31,605 nt of DNA from CAKMMH01 sp927798255 (GTDB taxonomy: Bacteria > Bdellovibrionota_C > UBA2361 > CAKMMH01): NCBI GenBank assembly GCA_034180415.1, contig JAXFOK010000028.1, forward strand, positions 1 to 31,605, written 5' to 3'. A model generated the notes under the pieces. It did no database searches. It was not told the origin of the DNA and was given only the letters and a program-made list of their open reading frames with translations. Every line of letters starts with the position of its first letter. The first letter of the stretch is position 1. Positions 16,927 through 26,841 of this stretch are shown here, one piece after another. The position numbers and the translations under genes were made by a program.

Positions 16927-18135
16927 TTATGATGCGTTATCACTTACTAACCAATTTAATGCGTTAATTTTTCTAATGCCATCATACACGGCTTCTGGTT
17001 CTTCATCTAATGTAAGTAAAATTTTAGGGTAGTGATCGTTAATTTTTTTTAATGAAGTTAATTCTCTTTTTAAAGTTTCATTATCTCTAACAGTAGCTGA
17101 AACCTGTACGTACAAAGTAACATTACCACGCATACATACAAAATCAACTTCTAAATTATCAATTTTTCCAACGTAAACATTATAGCCCCTGCGCAATAAT
17201 TCAAGATATATAACATTTTCTAAAATATGACCAAAATCTATATTTTTACCACCTAATAAATAATATCTAAGACCAATGTCCACAATATAATATTTATCTA
17301 ACGTTTTTAAAAATTGCTTTCCTTTAATATCATAACGTTGTCCTCGATATAAAATAAAACTATCAAGCAACGCAAAAATATAGCGTTCTAATGTTTTTAC
17401 ATCTACTTTTCGCCCAAAAGATGTCATGGTATCAGAAATTTTTTTTGTTGAAAGTGGGTTTCCAATATTATCAAAGAGAAATTTTACTATACTTTCAAGA
17501 AGCATCGTATCTGTTATTCCCATTCTCATACTTACATCTTTTAATATTATAGTATTATAAATCCCCTCAAGATAAACTTTTATGGCTTCTAAGTTATCTT
17601 TAAAATTAATAACATAAGGAAAAGAGCTTCGCTGTAAGTAATCTTTATAAAGTTCTTGTAAACTTTTGTTTGAAGAGTTGGCTGATACAAATTCTTTAAA
17701 AGAAAATGGCAAAATTTTTATTTCGACATATCTTCCAGAAAGAAAGGTTGTTAATTCGTTTGAAAGAATAAAAGCATTTGAGCCTGTTACGTATAAATCG
17801 ACGTTACTTTTAAGTTGCAAGCTATTAATAACTCTCGGAAAATCTTTACAGTTTTGCACTTCGTCAATGAAAACATAATTCATTTTATTATTTTGTAACT
17901 TTTCTTTTACATATTTATGCAAATTATCAGGGTTTAAAAGTTCCTTATAATCATAATCTTCAAGATTAATTGCAATAATTTGATCTTTAGAAATCTTTGA
18001 CACATTTAATAAATATTCTTGGAAAAGTTCCATAAGAGCACTTTTTCCAGCACGACGTACACCTGTAATGACTTTTATAATCTGTTTATCCTTAAAAGTA
18101 ATTAGCTTATCTATATAATCTTTTCGGTTTATCAT
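16927..18135 (-). CDS. AAA_14/DUF4143 ATPase, copy 1
   Basis: The 402-residue protein has an N-terminal AAA+ domain with Walker A G-V-R-R-A-G-K-S at residues 25-32, Walker B V-F-I-D-E-V-Q-N near 88-95, and the V-T-G-S-N-A sensor near 116 followed by L-S-G-R-Y-V-E-I-K-I-L-P-F-S-F-K-E-F, a constant feature of this family. The C-terminal DUF4143 part begins near residue 200 and includes L-E-V-D-F-V then Y-V-Q-V-S near 325-340, which resembles a degraded PD-(D/E)XK nuclease core. The biochemical role of this large family is not settled. A paralogue of nearly the same length lies at 25602-26813. Two palindromic operator-like sites stand 42 bp upstream. The gene sits between the 3' end of the macroglobulin gene and a broken copy of that end. 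Confidence 0.92.
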   Translation of the reverse strand: MINRKDYIDKLITFKDKQIIKVITGVRRAGKSALMELFQEYLLNVSKISKDQIIAINLEDYDYKELLNPDNLHKYVKEKLQNNKMNYVFIDEVQNCKDFPRVINSLQLKSNVDLYVTGSNAFILSNELTTFLSGRYVEIKILPFSFKEFVSANSSNKSLQELYKDYLQRSSFPYVINFKDNLEAIKVYLEGIYNTIILKDVSMRMGITDTMLLESIVKFLFDNIGNPLSTKKISDTMTSFGRKVDVKTLERYIFALLDSFILYRGQRYDIKGKQFLKTLDKYYIVDIGLRYYLLGGKNIDFGHILENVIYLELLRRGYNVYVGKIDNLEVDFVCMRGNVTLYVQVSATVRDNETLKRELTSLKKINDHYPKILLTLDEEPEAVYDGIRKINALNWLVSDNAS

Positions 18136-18176
18136 TTTTAATTTACCTTTAAAAACTCTTATATATACTAGATGCT

Positions 18177-18242
18177 ATTTTTGGGAATTATATCCAAAAA
18201 ATATAAGTTTTTAAAGACTTTTTAGAATTAATTCCAAAAACT
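18177..18242 (-). promoter_or_regulatory. Pair of 26-bp palindromic operator-like sites before AAA ATPase copy 1
   Basis: Two related imperfect palindromes of 26 bp, at 18177-18202 and 18217-18242, share the core T-T-T-T-T-G-G-A-A-T-T-A with a mirrored C-C-A-A-A-A-A half. Centres are 40 bp apart, close to four helical turns, so bound dimers would lie on the same face. They lie 42-107 bp upstream of the ATG, where a self-repressing operator would be expected. Function is inferred. Confidence 0.65.
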
Positions 18243-18322
18243 TTTTGTTTTTACGGAGATTTGGTAATTATTTACTAAAAACCAAGAAATAATATATTTA
18301 ATAAATACAGCAGGTTATGCTT

Positions 18323-21300
18323 TTACCTTACCATAACCTTTCTACTTTCAGTCTTACCAAACACATCTTCATTATACATCTCCTCAGCATGCGTTCCTAA
18401 GCTTAAGAACTCTCCTTTTGAAACAACTTGCACCATGTAGCTTAGGTGATAATTCCCTGCTGGCAAATACTCAGAATAGAATTTTGCTTTATCATGAAGT
18501 AGTTCATTAAAATAAAATCCGTACTCATTCCAAAATGTCTTTGTGTTCCTATAAGAATCTTTTTCATAAATAAAATTATTCTCAAGGCCTAAAGATTCAT
18601 TAAGAGCTGTGTTTATCGGTTCAAAACACCCAGGTAAATAATCACTTACTACAACAAATGATCTATCTGCTGGCAAATGTAAATATAAATCAACTCTTAT
18701 CTTATCCCCAACATTTAAAATTTCATCATCTTTTAAAACCTTAAATGTGCCATTTCTTTTTACGCTATATTCTCTCTTAACCATAATTCCTGCATTTGAT
18801 TCCTTTGGTAATGAAGAAAGATTTACAGCTGTCTTTACATTATAATAAATACCGCCCCTACCATTTGCGTTAATTTTAAACTCACCTTGCTTTTTATTAT
18901 AATCTTTATTTAAAGAAATATTCTTTGTTACATTTTTTGTTTCATTATTTAATGTAATATCATCAAAATTAGCATCCAAGGCTTTTATAGAAACATTTAA
19001 ATTGACATCATTTGCTTCATAATGCTTTTTATATTTATTAATAGCATCTAAACAAAAAACATTTTCTTGCGTGTTAAGCCATGAGCCATTTTTATTAAGT
19101 GAAGAAACTATACTTCTTGCAAGCTTACTAATAGTTTCTTTTAAATCATTATTATCATTAAATTCATTTTCATAATTTATAAATGAATTTAACACCATGC
19201 AATTTGTCTTAGTTTCAGAATCAAGAAGCCACCAGTTATAGCCAGTTCTTGCATCTTTAAATGACACTTTACCTGATGTTTCATCTTTAGTATTTAATAT
19301 GCTAATTAAAATATTCTTAATTTCTTCTTTGTAATTTTTATTATTTTGGCTTTTTATTAATTCATTTAATAAAATCGCACTTTCACTTACCGTTAAATCA
19401 TCTTTATTTTCATACAATCTTATAATTTCAGAATCATCTAATGCATCCCATTTTAAAAGTGCATAAGAAGAAACTACTCTATTTGATAACACTGAATCTT
19501 TTTTAAGAACATTTATTAAATATTTTTTAATTTTCTCTATTACATCATTTGGTACATCATATCCACTATCTTTTAAATACTTAAACGCGATTAATGAATA
19601 AGCACTTAAATACGTACTAGCATTATCATTTCTTGGCACAAAAAAACACATCCCCCCATTTGGTGCTTGATAATCCTTAGCCTCTTTTAACACTTTATTA
19701 ATAAATTTTTCCGCGTTATTCCATTTAAAATCATTAAGAGCTAACGATTTTTCAGCATTATAAATCGAAGCAACAAGCGCTCTACTTATTTTTTGTTCAA
19801 AACAAGGATGAGGATAATTTTTCATGTAGTTAAACACACCATCAAGAGTGCTTAAAAGGCTTGTAGAAAGCGTAAATGAAAGCTTACCATCGTTTATATT
19901 ATCTGGAAGTATTAAAGGAAGCGTTACATTATTACTTTCATTATTGTTAGCATTTTTATTAGTATCAAGGGTTCCAAAAAAGTTTTGAGCTTTCTTATTT
20001 TCTAAACTTAAAACTTTGATATCACCTTTTAAGTAATCAAAATTTTTATCGCTCTCTTTATCTTTTGCAATTATTTCATAATAAATTTTATTGTTATTTT
20101 TAACCTCAACATTTTTTGAAATTTCAAAACGCTCAAATGGTTTTATAGAAACATTTTCTTTAAATTCGTTTGCATCATTTAAATTCTTATTATCGCTAAT
20201 CTTATAACTAACCTCATATTCTTTATTTTTTAAATTTCTATTTAAAATTGTCCATCTTGCGTTAAAAGTGTCGCCTACTCTTACATTATTTGGCATAACG
20301 CTTCTAATTTCAGTTTCTTTATTGACTTTAAAGCTAGTTTCATTAGCCCCCATCTTGTCTTTTTTATCTACACCAAACACAATAACTTTAAAACTTGTTA
20401 AATTATCAGGAAGTTTAAATGAAACTTTAACTTTTCCTTCACTATCTGTAATAGCACTAGGGTTAAAGTACGCTACATATTTAAAATCACTTCTTAAATC
20501 TGACGCTGATTCATCTCCTCCACCTCCTCCTTGAGTTATTCCTTTTTTAAAGTTAATTCTACCTACAAGTTTTTTAATAATATTATAGTTTACAATATCT
20601 TTATCTTTTAAAAGTCCATAGAATTTATTAAAAGGATCAAAATAATTAAATTTTCCCTCAATTAAATCAAACACAGATTCATCAAGTACAATTATCCCAA
20701 GCTCACTTTCTACGTCTCTCTCTGTGCTATCTTTAACGCTGATATCAACTTTAACTTCATCTTTAGGTCGATACACATCTTTATCTGTTTTTATATCAAT
20801 ATTTAATTTCTTTTCTTTTCCTTTAACTAAAATTTTTGCATAGCCAAGCTTAACTTTTGGTTTTCCAAGCTCATCATCATCATAGTTTGAATAAAAACAA
20901 GCTTCCATATCATCACTGCAAGCATCAAGTGTTTCTGCATCCTTTACTCTTTTTGCCATAACAAGAACAGAAACATAAAAACCAGGGAAATCATCTTCCT
21001 TTACAGGTATTTCAATTAACTCACTTGTCCCTTTAAAAAGTTTTACAAAACTTTCCTTTACTCCATATCTTTCTTTTGTAATAAGTGCATAAGAGTTTGG
21101 ATATGGATTAAAGATAAGCACTTTTGCCGTTTCCCCTACTTTATAATTATTTTTAACAGGAGTTACAGAAAGCTCGTCATCATCATCTAAATTTCCTTCA
21201 TTTACAATATCATTATCACTTTCATCGTTTTTATTATCATTTATTGCATAAAAAGAAGATGACACTTCATATTTTTTCTTATTAGAATCTTCTATATAAG

Positions 21301-24300
21301 CATATAAAACATATTCGCCTTGTTTATTAGGAGTAAAAGCGCAAGATAAAGGCTCGCCAATAAATTTAAGAGTACAAGTTTTTATAGGTTCCCACGATTT
21401 AATATATCTTTCTTTATATACACTACTTGCATCTTTTTCATTTATAAGTTTTAAATCTTTATAACGAATTTCTACGTTAATAGTTTCGTTATCTGCAAGC
21501 TCTCTTTTATCATTTATTACGATAAACTCCGGAGAAACCTCTTTTCCTTTATGTATTAACCACTCCTTACTATTAACTCCTAAGAACCTATCCATACTTA
21601 AATATTTTGCGCTATTACTTGAGGTAACATCTTTTCCTCTTTCATCTGTCACTCTAGTTTCAAAACTTACAACACCATAAGGAATATTGTAACTATTAAT
21701 AGGAATAGGAAGTTTTGAAATTCCTTTTTCATCTAATTTTAAATCATACTCACTATAAAGAACTTCTGAATCAAAATTATTATACCTAATTACATTGTAG
21801 CTTTCGCTATTTTCCCAATTAACTTTTTTATATGTAAAATCAAAATCTTTGTATGCTTTACTTTTTGCGCTAATTGTTCTTGGGCGCACTAAAGAAAACA
21901 CGCTAAATTTTCCTTGAGATAAAGGGCCTCCAGCGTAAAGCGTAGCATTTATATCTAAAGTAGCCGTTTCACCGACTTTAAGTTCATCTTTATTTAAGAA
22001 CGATTTAACTTTAAAACTTGCTGGTGTAAAATCGCTAACTAAAAAAGTTAAAGGTTCCCATGAGAATTTTTTTGTAAAGTTTGCTTTTAAATATACGTAG
22101 TAAGTTCCTGTGTATGCAGTTTTTGAAATATCGTAAATTAAGCTTGTTGTTCCAAACTCAGAAAGCGATACATCTTTATTTTCATAAACCACATTGTCCA
22201 TTGAATCTTTAATTGTAACCGTGTAACCTTTTAAAGGCGGTAAACTAAGAGAATCATTATTTTCATCTCTTACAATTATTTTTAAATTAACGCTATCGCC
22301 TTTTTTATAAACGCCCTGAGCAGTTGTCCCCCAAGCGTTAATAAATCCGTACTTATAAGATAAGTCTTGCTCATCATCAGTAAAACGACAATTTAAAGGC
22401 AAAATTCCGATATCATCTCCATTTGTAACTTTTACACTTAGCGTTTGTTTTCGTTTTTTATCACATCTAAAAATTTCGTGTGCATTTAGCGTGGGGTCAA
22501 TATCGCTTGTCCCTGGTAGCATTAGCACCCCTTCATCATTTGTAGTTCCGCTAAATATTATTTTTTTGTCATTATCTAAAACATTCTTTGAGTTACTTAA
22601 TAAAACTTGAACATCCACATTTTTTTGAGGCTTACCATCTTCAAAATCAGTAACCCATACAAGACTTTTAAATCCACCAAGTTTTACATGAATATGAAAA
22701 GGTGAAACTTGAGATAAGAAATGTTCTCTTTGGCAATATTTATTATTTCTATTTTCTTTTAAGTTACAATTAATATTTTTATTTGCGAAATCTGCCCGTT
22801 GAAACTCACCTTCAACAACTCCAGATTTTCCATCTAATAATTTTCTAATTCCAAGAGGTGTTACAAAATCAAGGCTATTTTTAATACTAGGAATATTTAC
22901 TTTTACATTTTTAAATTCTTTTTCACTACTTGTTGTTACCACTTTATAATTAAACACAAAGTCTTTTAAGTTTGTCGAAGCAATAGGAACTTCTGAAAGA
23001 ACATCTTTTTCAAGCACCGTGTTTGCTCTAAAAAATCTATAATTTTTAGGATAATCACCAAATGTGAAAATAAAATTCTTTCTTCCTAAAAGCCTTCTAT
23101 TAAAAATATCTTTTGCAAAAATTCCCTTAATTTTAATTTTTTTCGCAGCGTTTCTAAGATTAATATTAAAGGTGTTTTGATTTATATAAACTTTTTTTGC
23201 TGTGCTTTTTTTCACGTTATTTGCTAAATATTTAACTCTTACCCTATCTTTAATTGGAGCATTAAAATTAAGGGTAATATCTTTTAAAGGATTACATGAT
23301 TTTAAATTGGTAAGTTTATGATTTACTCTTAAATTAATATTTTTATCTTTGTAATTTTTGCATGTTATGCTTTCAATATTTAAAGTATCATTAAATGTTT
23401 TAAACTCATCTAGTGTTTGGTTTGGAAGTGATGTTTCATTTATAGTTTTAACATCTTTAATAATAAATGAAATCTTTTTATTTGTCGGAAGATTAGTCTT
23501 TGGCGTAACTTTAATCATTTTTATATTTTTTGATAAATTTTGAGTGCAAGCATAATTTCCCATGCAATCTTCTTTTAATACAGTTTCATTAATAACGCCT
23601 TCTATTTCTTTTTCTATATTATTATCGTCTTTAAAAGTGTATGAAAATTTATAATCTTTAATGTCTGATTTTAAAGTTAAAACGTATTCATAAAATTTAA
23701 TGCTTTGCCATCTTTTAATAAGTGCATTTTTATTTATGTAGCTATCATCTAGTTTAAAAGTTTTTATAATTTTTTCTTCTTGCTCAATATTTCCTTCAAA
23801 AGTTTTTAATCCTTTATTAAGAACTAAATTAATATCTTTATTATATGGAAGCTCTGCTTTTGGTGTGACGGTACAAATTAAGTTATTATAGCTATAACTA
23901 TCATCAAATATGCAAGCCATCATTTTATTTACATCAAGAGTTTTTGTGCTATCAAAACAAATAGTGTTACATCTATAGCAAGATTTTTTACATTGAATAT
24001 CACTTTCAATTATTTCAAAATCACCTTTAAATGAAAGGTGTAAAGTTCTTGGGTCGATGATAGTATCGGTGTAAATTGTAAAAGTATCTTTTAGGAGGCT
24101 ATTTTTGTTATCTTTTATAACATTTGAAATTTTAGGAAGTTTAGTTGTAAATGATATTTCATAATCTTTTTCTAATGTATCGCCATCTAGGGATTTTGTG
24201 TCTTTTGAAATTTTTACATTATAAGTTGTGCCGTAAGCTAACCTTTCATCAAACCTACAAGAAAGTTTATTAGAAGAAAGCCATCTATAATCGCATTTAA

Positions 24301-24592
24301 CTTTTGGGGTAATACTTATATTTAATTTACTTGCGTAATCGTTATTTAGTTTAATTTTGTATTCTTCTTCACTTGAAACATACCCGTCATCATTATTAAG
24401 AGATACGCCAAGAGGCACCATATTTTTATTAAATGTAATTGTGATATCATTTCTAAATGGGTCAATATTATTTCCTTTTGGGGTAATATCTGAAATTTCA
24501 AGTGCAAAGGAAATATTATTTAAAATAATAAATTGAAAAATAAAAGTAAAAAAAATAAAAAGTGAAAAATTTTTAAAGAAAGATTTTTGCAT
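18323..24592 (-). CDS. Bacterial alpha-2-macroglobulin, thioester-containing
   Basis: At 2089 residues this is a large envelope protein that traps proteases: cleavage of a bait region triggers collapse and covalent capture through a thioester. Residues 1-30 form a Sec signal peptide ending at about S-F-A-L-E-I-S, with no lipobox cysteine, so it should be soluble in the periplasm or released; the best-known bacterial forms are lipoproteins. Macroglobulin-like beta domains fill residues about 30-1300. The usual G-G-G-G-G-D-E stretch before the bait-adjacent segment lies near 1360 and is followed by the L-P-D-N-L-T-S-F motif. The thioester motif C-F-E-Q is intact, with Cys1597 and Gln1600, inside a helical toroid domain. 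The C-terminal receptor-like region ends with V-M-V-R. No pbpC-type transglycosylase gene, its frequent partner, is adjacent. An AGGAGG lies 14 bases before the ATG. Confidence 0.95.
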   Translation of the reverse strand: MQKSFFKNFSLFIFFTFIFQFIILNNISFALEISDITPKGNNIDPFRNDITITFNKNMVPLGVSLNNDDGYVSSEEEYKIKLNNDYASKLNISITPKVKCDYRWLSSNKLSCRFDERLAYGTTYNVKISKDTKSLDGDTLEKDYEISFTTKLPKISNVIKDNKNSLLKDTFTIYTDTIIDPRTLHLSFKGDFEIIESDIQCKKSCYRCNTICFDSTKTLDVNKMMACIFDDSYSYNNLICTVTPKAELPYNKDINLVLNKGLKTFEGNIEQEEKIIKTFKLDDSYINKNALIKRWQSIKFYEYVLTLKSDIKDYKFSYTFKDDNNIEKEIEGVINETVLKEDCMGNYACTQNLSKNIKMIKVTPKTNLPTNKKISFIIKDVKTINETSLPNQTLDEFKTFNDTLNIESITCKNYKDKNINLRVNHKLTNLKSCNPLKDITLNFNAPIKDRVRVKYLANNVKKSTAKKVYINQNTFNINLRNAAKKIKIKGIFAKDIFNRRLLGRKNFIFTFGDYPKNYRFFRANTVLEKDVLSEVPIASTNLKDFVFNYKVVTTSSEKEFKNVKVNIPSIKNSLDFVTPLGIRKLLDGKSGVVEGEFQRADFANKNINCNLKENRNNKYCQREHFLSQVSPFHIHVKLGGFKSLVWVTDFEDGKPQKNVDVQVLLSNSKNVLDNDKKIIFSGTTNDEGVLMLPGTSDIDPTLNAHEIFRCDKKRKQTLSVKVTNGDDIGILPLNCRFTDDEQDLSYKYGFINAWGTTAQGVYKKGDSVNLKIIVRDENNDSLSLPPLKGYTVTIKDSMDNVVYENKDVSLSEFGTTSLIYDISKTAYTGTYYVYLKANFTKKFSWEPLTFLVSDFTPASFKVKSFLNKDELKVGETATLDINATLYAGGPLSQGKFSVFSLVRPRTISAKSKAYKDFDFTYKKVNWENSESYNVIRYNNFDSEVLYSEYDLKLDEKGISKLPIPINSYNIPYGVVSFETRVTDERGKDVTSSNSAKYLSMDRFLGVNSKEWLIHKGKEVSPEFIVINDKRELADNETINVEIRYKDLKLINEKDASSVYKERYIKSWEPIKTCTLKFIGEPLSCAFTPNKQGEYVLYAYIEDSNKKKYEVSSSFYAINDNKNDESDNDIVNEGNLDDDDELSVTPVKNNYKVGETAKVLIFNPYPNSYALITKERYGVKESFVKLFKGTSELIEIPVKEDDFPGFYVSVLVMAKRVKDAETLDACSDDMEACFYSNYDDDELGKPKVKLGYAKILVKGKEKKLNIDIKTDKDVYRPKDEVKVDISVKDSTERDVESELGIIVLDESVFDLIEGKFNYFDPFNKFYGLLKDKDIVNYNIIKKLVGRINFKKGITQGGGGGDESASDLRSDFKYVAYFNPSAITDSEGKVKVSFKLPDNLTSFKVIVFGVDKKDKMGANETSFKVNKETEIRSVMPNNVRVGDTFNARWTILNRNLKNKEYEVSYKISDNKNLNDANEFKENVSIKPFERFEISKNVEVKNNNKIYYEIIAKDKESDKNFDYLKGDIKVLSLENKKAQNFFGTLDTNKNANNNESNNVTLPLILPDNINDGKLSFTLSTSLLSTLDGVFNYMKNYPHPCFEQKISRALVASIYNAEKSLALNDFKWNNAEKFINKVLKEAKDYQAPNGGMCFFVPRNDNASTYLSAYSLIAFKYLKDSGYDVPNDVIEKIKKYLINVLKKDSVLSNRVVSSYALLKWDALDDSEIIRLYENKDDLTVSESAILLNELIKSQNNKNYKEEIKNILISILNTKDETSGKVSFKDARTGYNWWLLDSETKTNCMVLNSFINYENEFNDNNDLKETISKLARSIVSSLNKNGSWLNTQENVFCLDAINKYKKHYEANDVNLNVSIKALDANFDDITLNNETKNVTKNISLNKDYNKKQGEFKINANGRGGIYYNVKTAVNLSSLPKESNAGIMVKREYSVKRNGTFKVLKDDEILNVGDKIRVDLYLHLPADRSFVVVSDYLPGCFEPINTALNESLGLENNFIYEKDSYRNTKTFWNEYGFYFNELLHDKAKFYSEYLPAGNYHLSYMVQVVSKGEFLSLGTHAEEMYNEDVFGKTESRKVMVR

Positions 24593-24885
24593 TTTTACGT
24601 CTTATGCCTCCTAAAAGATTATAAGATAAGATTTTTTAATGAAAATTGACTTTTTTATATTACTTTAAGAGATAAAAAATCTAAAGGGCAACAGCCTAAT
24701 AAGCAAGGATTTTTATTTATAAAAACGAAAGATTACTAGTAGCTATTGTATGTAAATTAAAAAAATTCCCCTTTAACACTTCCTTAGATTTAATTTTTTA
24801 TTTTAAATATGAACTTTTTATATTACACTATACTACCAAAAAAGCTTACATTCTTTAAAAATTAAATTTAAGCAAAAAAATTGCC
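24593..24885. other. Divergent intergenic region between alpha-2-macroglobulin and GNAT genes
   Basis: It serves two divergent genes. On the minus side a TATAAT lies at 24618-24623 with a weak TTTTCA 16 bp further upstream, close before the macroglobulin AGGAGG site (24607-24612). On the plus side TATACT occurs near 24827 without a good -35. Both promoter calls are tentative. No gene is seen inside. Confidence 0.35.
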
Positions 24886-25419
24886 ATGAACAATAAAGAT
24901 TTTTCCACAAATAACATTATAATAACTATACCAAAAACTGATGATGATATAAGAGGTAAAGCTTATGTCCACTATACTGCATGGAAAGAAGCTTATAAGG
25001 GAATTGTGTGCAGCGATTATCTTGATAATCTTAGCTTAGAAGAAAGAACTAAAAAAGCTTTTGAATCATTTAAAAGTGCCCCAAATAATTTAATTATTGC
25101 TAAAGATAAAGAAAAAGTAATTGGCTTTTGTGCATATCGCAATATTTGTGCAGATGAAGATTTAAAAGATACGAGTGAAATAGGTGCAATTTATATTTTA
25201 AAAGAATATTACGGAAAAGATGTAGGTTACAAGCTTATAAGTTTTGCTTTAAATGAACTAAAAGATACTAAACAAACATCTCTTTGGGTAATTAAAAACA
25301 ATGTTCGTGCTATAAATTTTTATAAAAAAGTTGGCTTTAAATTTGAAGGCAAAGAGCAAGTAGTTGAATTTGGAACTCCAATTACAGAGGTTAGAATGAT
25401 TAAGGGAAATTGTCTTTAA
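24886..25419 (+). CDS. GNAT-family N-acetyltransferase
   Basis: The 177-residue protein has the GCN5-related acetyltransferase fold. An N-terminal helical pair contains H-Y-T-A-W-K-E-A-Y-K-G-I near residue 29, common in the RimI-like/YkkB subgroup. The acceptor-side strands follow with V-I-G-F-C-A-Y near 85. The acetyl-CoA loop is Y-Y-G-K-D-V-G-Y-K-L near 112; the family consensus is Q-x-x-G-x-[GA], so this is an acceptable but not perfect match. The closing motif is N-x-x-A-I-N-F-Y-K-K-V-G-F near 145. It moves an acetyl group from acetyl-CoA to a small molecule or protein amine; the substrate is unknown. It is divergent from the macroglobulin gene and convergent with AAA ATPase copy 2, ending 16 bp before the flanking direct repeat. 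Confidence 0.88.
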   Translation: MNNKDFSTNNIIITIPKTDDDIRGKAYVHYTAWKEAYKGIVCSDYLDNLSLEERTKKAFESFKSAPNNLIIAKDKEKVIGFCAYRNICADEDLKDTSEIGAIYILKEYYGKDVGYKLISFALNELKDTKQTSLWVIKNNVRAINFYKKVGFKFEGKEQVVEFGTPITEVRMIKGNCL

Positions 25420-25435
25420 TATGTGAAAATACTAC

Positions 25436-25536
25436 GATTCAAAACTTAAATAAAGTGTGCCTATATTACATTAAATAAAACTTGTTTATATATTTTTTAT
25501 CGTCGATACAAAAAACCTTTTATTTTCGGCGAGTTA
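25436..25536. repeat. Direct repeat A flanking AAA ATPase copy 2
   Basis: About 100 bp that matches 26955-27049 in the same orientation. Shared blocks include ATTCAAAA, TAAATAAAGTGTGC and TTTATATATTTTTTATCG in the same order and spacing, ending in a shared AGTTA. The ATPase gene lies between the two copies. Confidence 0.8.
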
Positions 25537-25601
25537 AGATTAAAAACACATTATCCCCTTGCAACTATTCTTTCTATTTTGATTTTAATAGAATGCTATA
25601 A

Positions 25602-26813
25602 TTACCAACTTTCCATCAACAAAAAATCCCTAATATTAATATGTTTAATACCATTTCTACTCATATCAACTTCATCTAACGAAATGACATATTTAGGATA
25701 ATTATCTTTAATCTGTGAAAATACACCGAATTCTCTATTTATAGTGTCGTCTGATGCTAGAAGGTATGCAACTTGAATATAAATGATATCATCATTTTGT
25801 TTTGCTATAAAATCAATCTCCTTTTCACCGTCCTTACCAACTGTAACTTTATAACCTCTGCGCATCAACTCTAAGTAGATAATATTTTCTAACACTTGAG
25901 CTATATCTTTTTTGTTGTTTCTAAATATAGCCTCTCTTATTCCATGATCCACGACATAATACTTTTCATTTACTGATAAAATTTTTTTCCCCACGATTTC
26001 TTCTCGTTTTACTTGGAAAAACAAATAAGCATCAACACAAGCTTTTATATAATTTAATATTGTTTCTACGGATACTTTTCTATTTTCACTTTTAAAATAA
26101 TTTGAAATACTCCTTGCTGAAAATGTATGTCCGATATTTGCTATTATATAATTAATAAACCTTTCTAATAAATCGATATCTCTTATATTATTTCTCTTTA
26201 CGATATCTTTTAACACAACTGAGTTATAAAGATCATTTAAGTATTGTAAAGAAGCGTTCATGTTATCATTAATATTAGTTAAAAATGGCATCCCCCCTAA
26301 TCTTAAATAATTTTTGAATTCTACATTATAATCTATAGTTTTTAAATTTTGTTTTTTACTTTCGATAAATTCGTTAAAAGAAAATGGATAGATATTAAAT
26401 TCTACATATCTACCACCTAAATAAGTTGATAAATCACTAGAAAGCAATTTAGCATTTGAACCAGTTATGTATATATCACAATCAAAATCTACACGAAGTG
26501 AATTAATACATTTTTCCCAATTTTTTACCTCTTGAATTTCATCAAAAAAAAGATAAACCGTTCCTTTTAATTTTGAAATTTTTTCTACTATTTCATTGTA
26601 TAATAATGAAGCATCAGTTAATCCCACATTTGATATAGACTCAAAATTAAATGTAATGAATTGATTAGTTGATACCCCTAAATTTACAAGTTCATCTTGG
26701 ATAAGTTTAAGCATCACACTTTTTCCTGCTCGTCTGATGCCAGTAAGCACTTTAACGACATCTTTTCCTATAAACGGCTTAATTCTTTGCATGTATACTT
26801 CACGTTTTATCAT
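25602..26813 (-). CDS. AAA_14/DUF4143 ATPase, copy 2
   Basis: The 403-residue protein is a paralogue of the one at 16927-18135. It has Walker A G-I-R-R-A-G-K-S at residues 25-32, Walker B L-F-F-D-E-I-Q-E near 89, the sensor I-T-G-S-N-A-K-L-L-S near 117, and L-G-G-R-Y-V-E-F-N-I-Y-P-F-S-F-N-E-F. The DUF4143 part includes E-I-D-F-I and Y-I-Q-V-A-Y near 327-340, where a nuclease-like core would sit. Overall similarity to copy 1 is clear but moderate, so they were probably acquired separately or duplicated long ago. Three iterated sites precede the gene, and about 100-bp direct repeats lie outside both ends. The family is common in host-associated bacteria and in archaea. A link to toxin-like, nuclease or mobile functions has been suggested but is unproven. 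Confidence 0.92.
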   Translation of the reverse strand: MIKREVYMQRIKPFIGKDVVKVLTGIRRAGKSVMLKLIQDELVNLGVSTNQFITFNFESISNVGLTDASLLYNEIVEKISKLKGTVYLFFDEIQEVKNWEKCINSLRVDFDCDIYITGSNAKLLSSDLSTYLGGRYVEFNIYPFSFNEFIESKKQNLKTIDYNVEFKNYLRLGGMPFLTNINDNMNASLQYLNDLYNSVVLKDIVKRNNIRDIDLLERFINYIIANIGHTFSARSISNYFKSENRKVSVETILNYIKACVDAYLFFQVKREEIVGKKILSVNEKYYVVDHGIREAIFRNNKKDIAQVLENIIYLELMRRGYKVTVGKDGEKEIDFIAKQNDDIIYIQVAYLLASDDTINREFGVFSQIKDNYPKYVISLDEVDMSRNGIKHINIRDFLLMESW

Positions 26814-26841
26814 AGCAACCCTTTTTATTTATTTTATCAAA

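Noticed and set aside
20268..20534. 88-codon plus-strand frame inside the macroglobulin gene
   Set aside because: It is antisense to the well-conserved glycine-rich and L-P-D-N-L region, ends in a proline run that is the complement of the glycine codons, and has no independent support.
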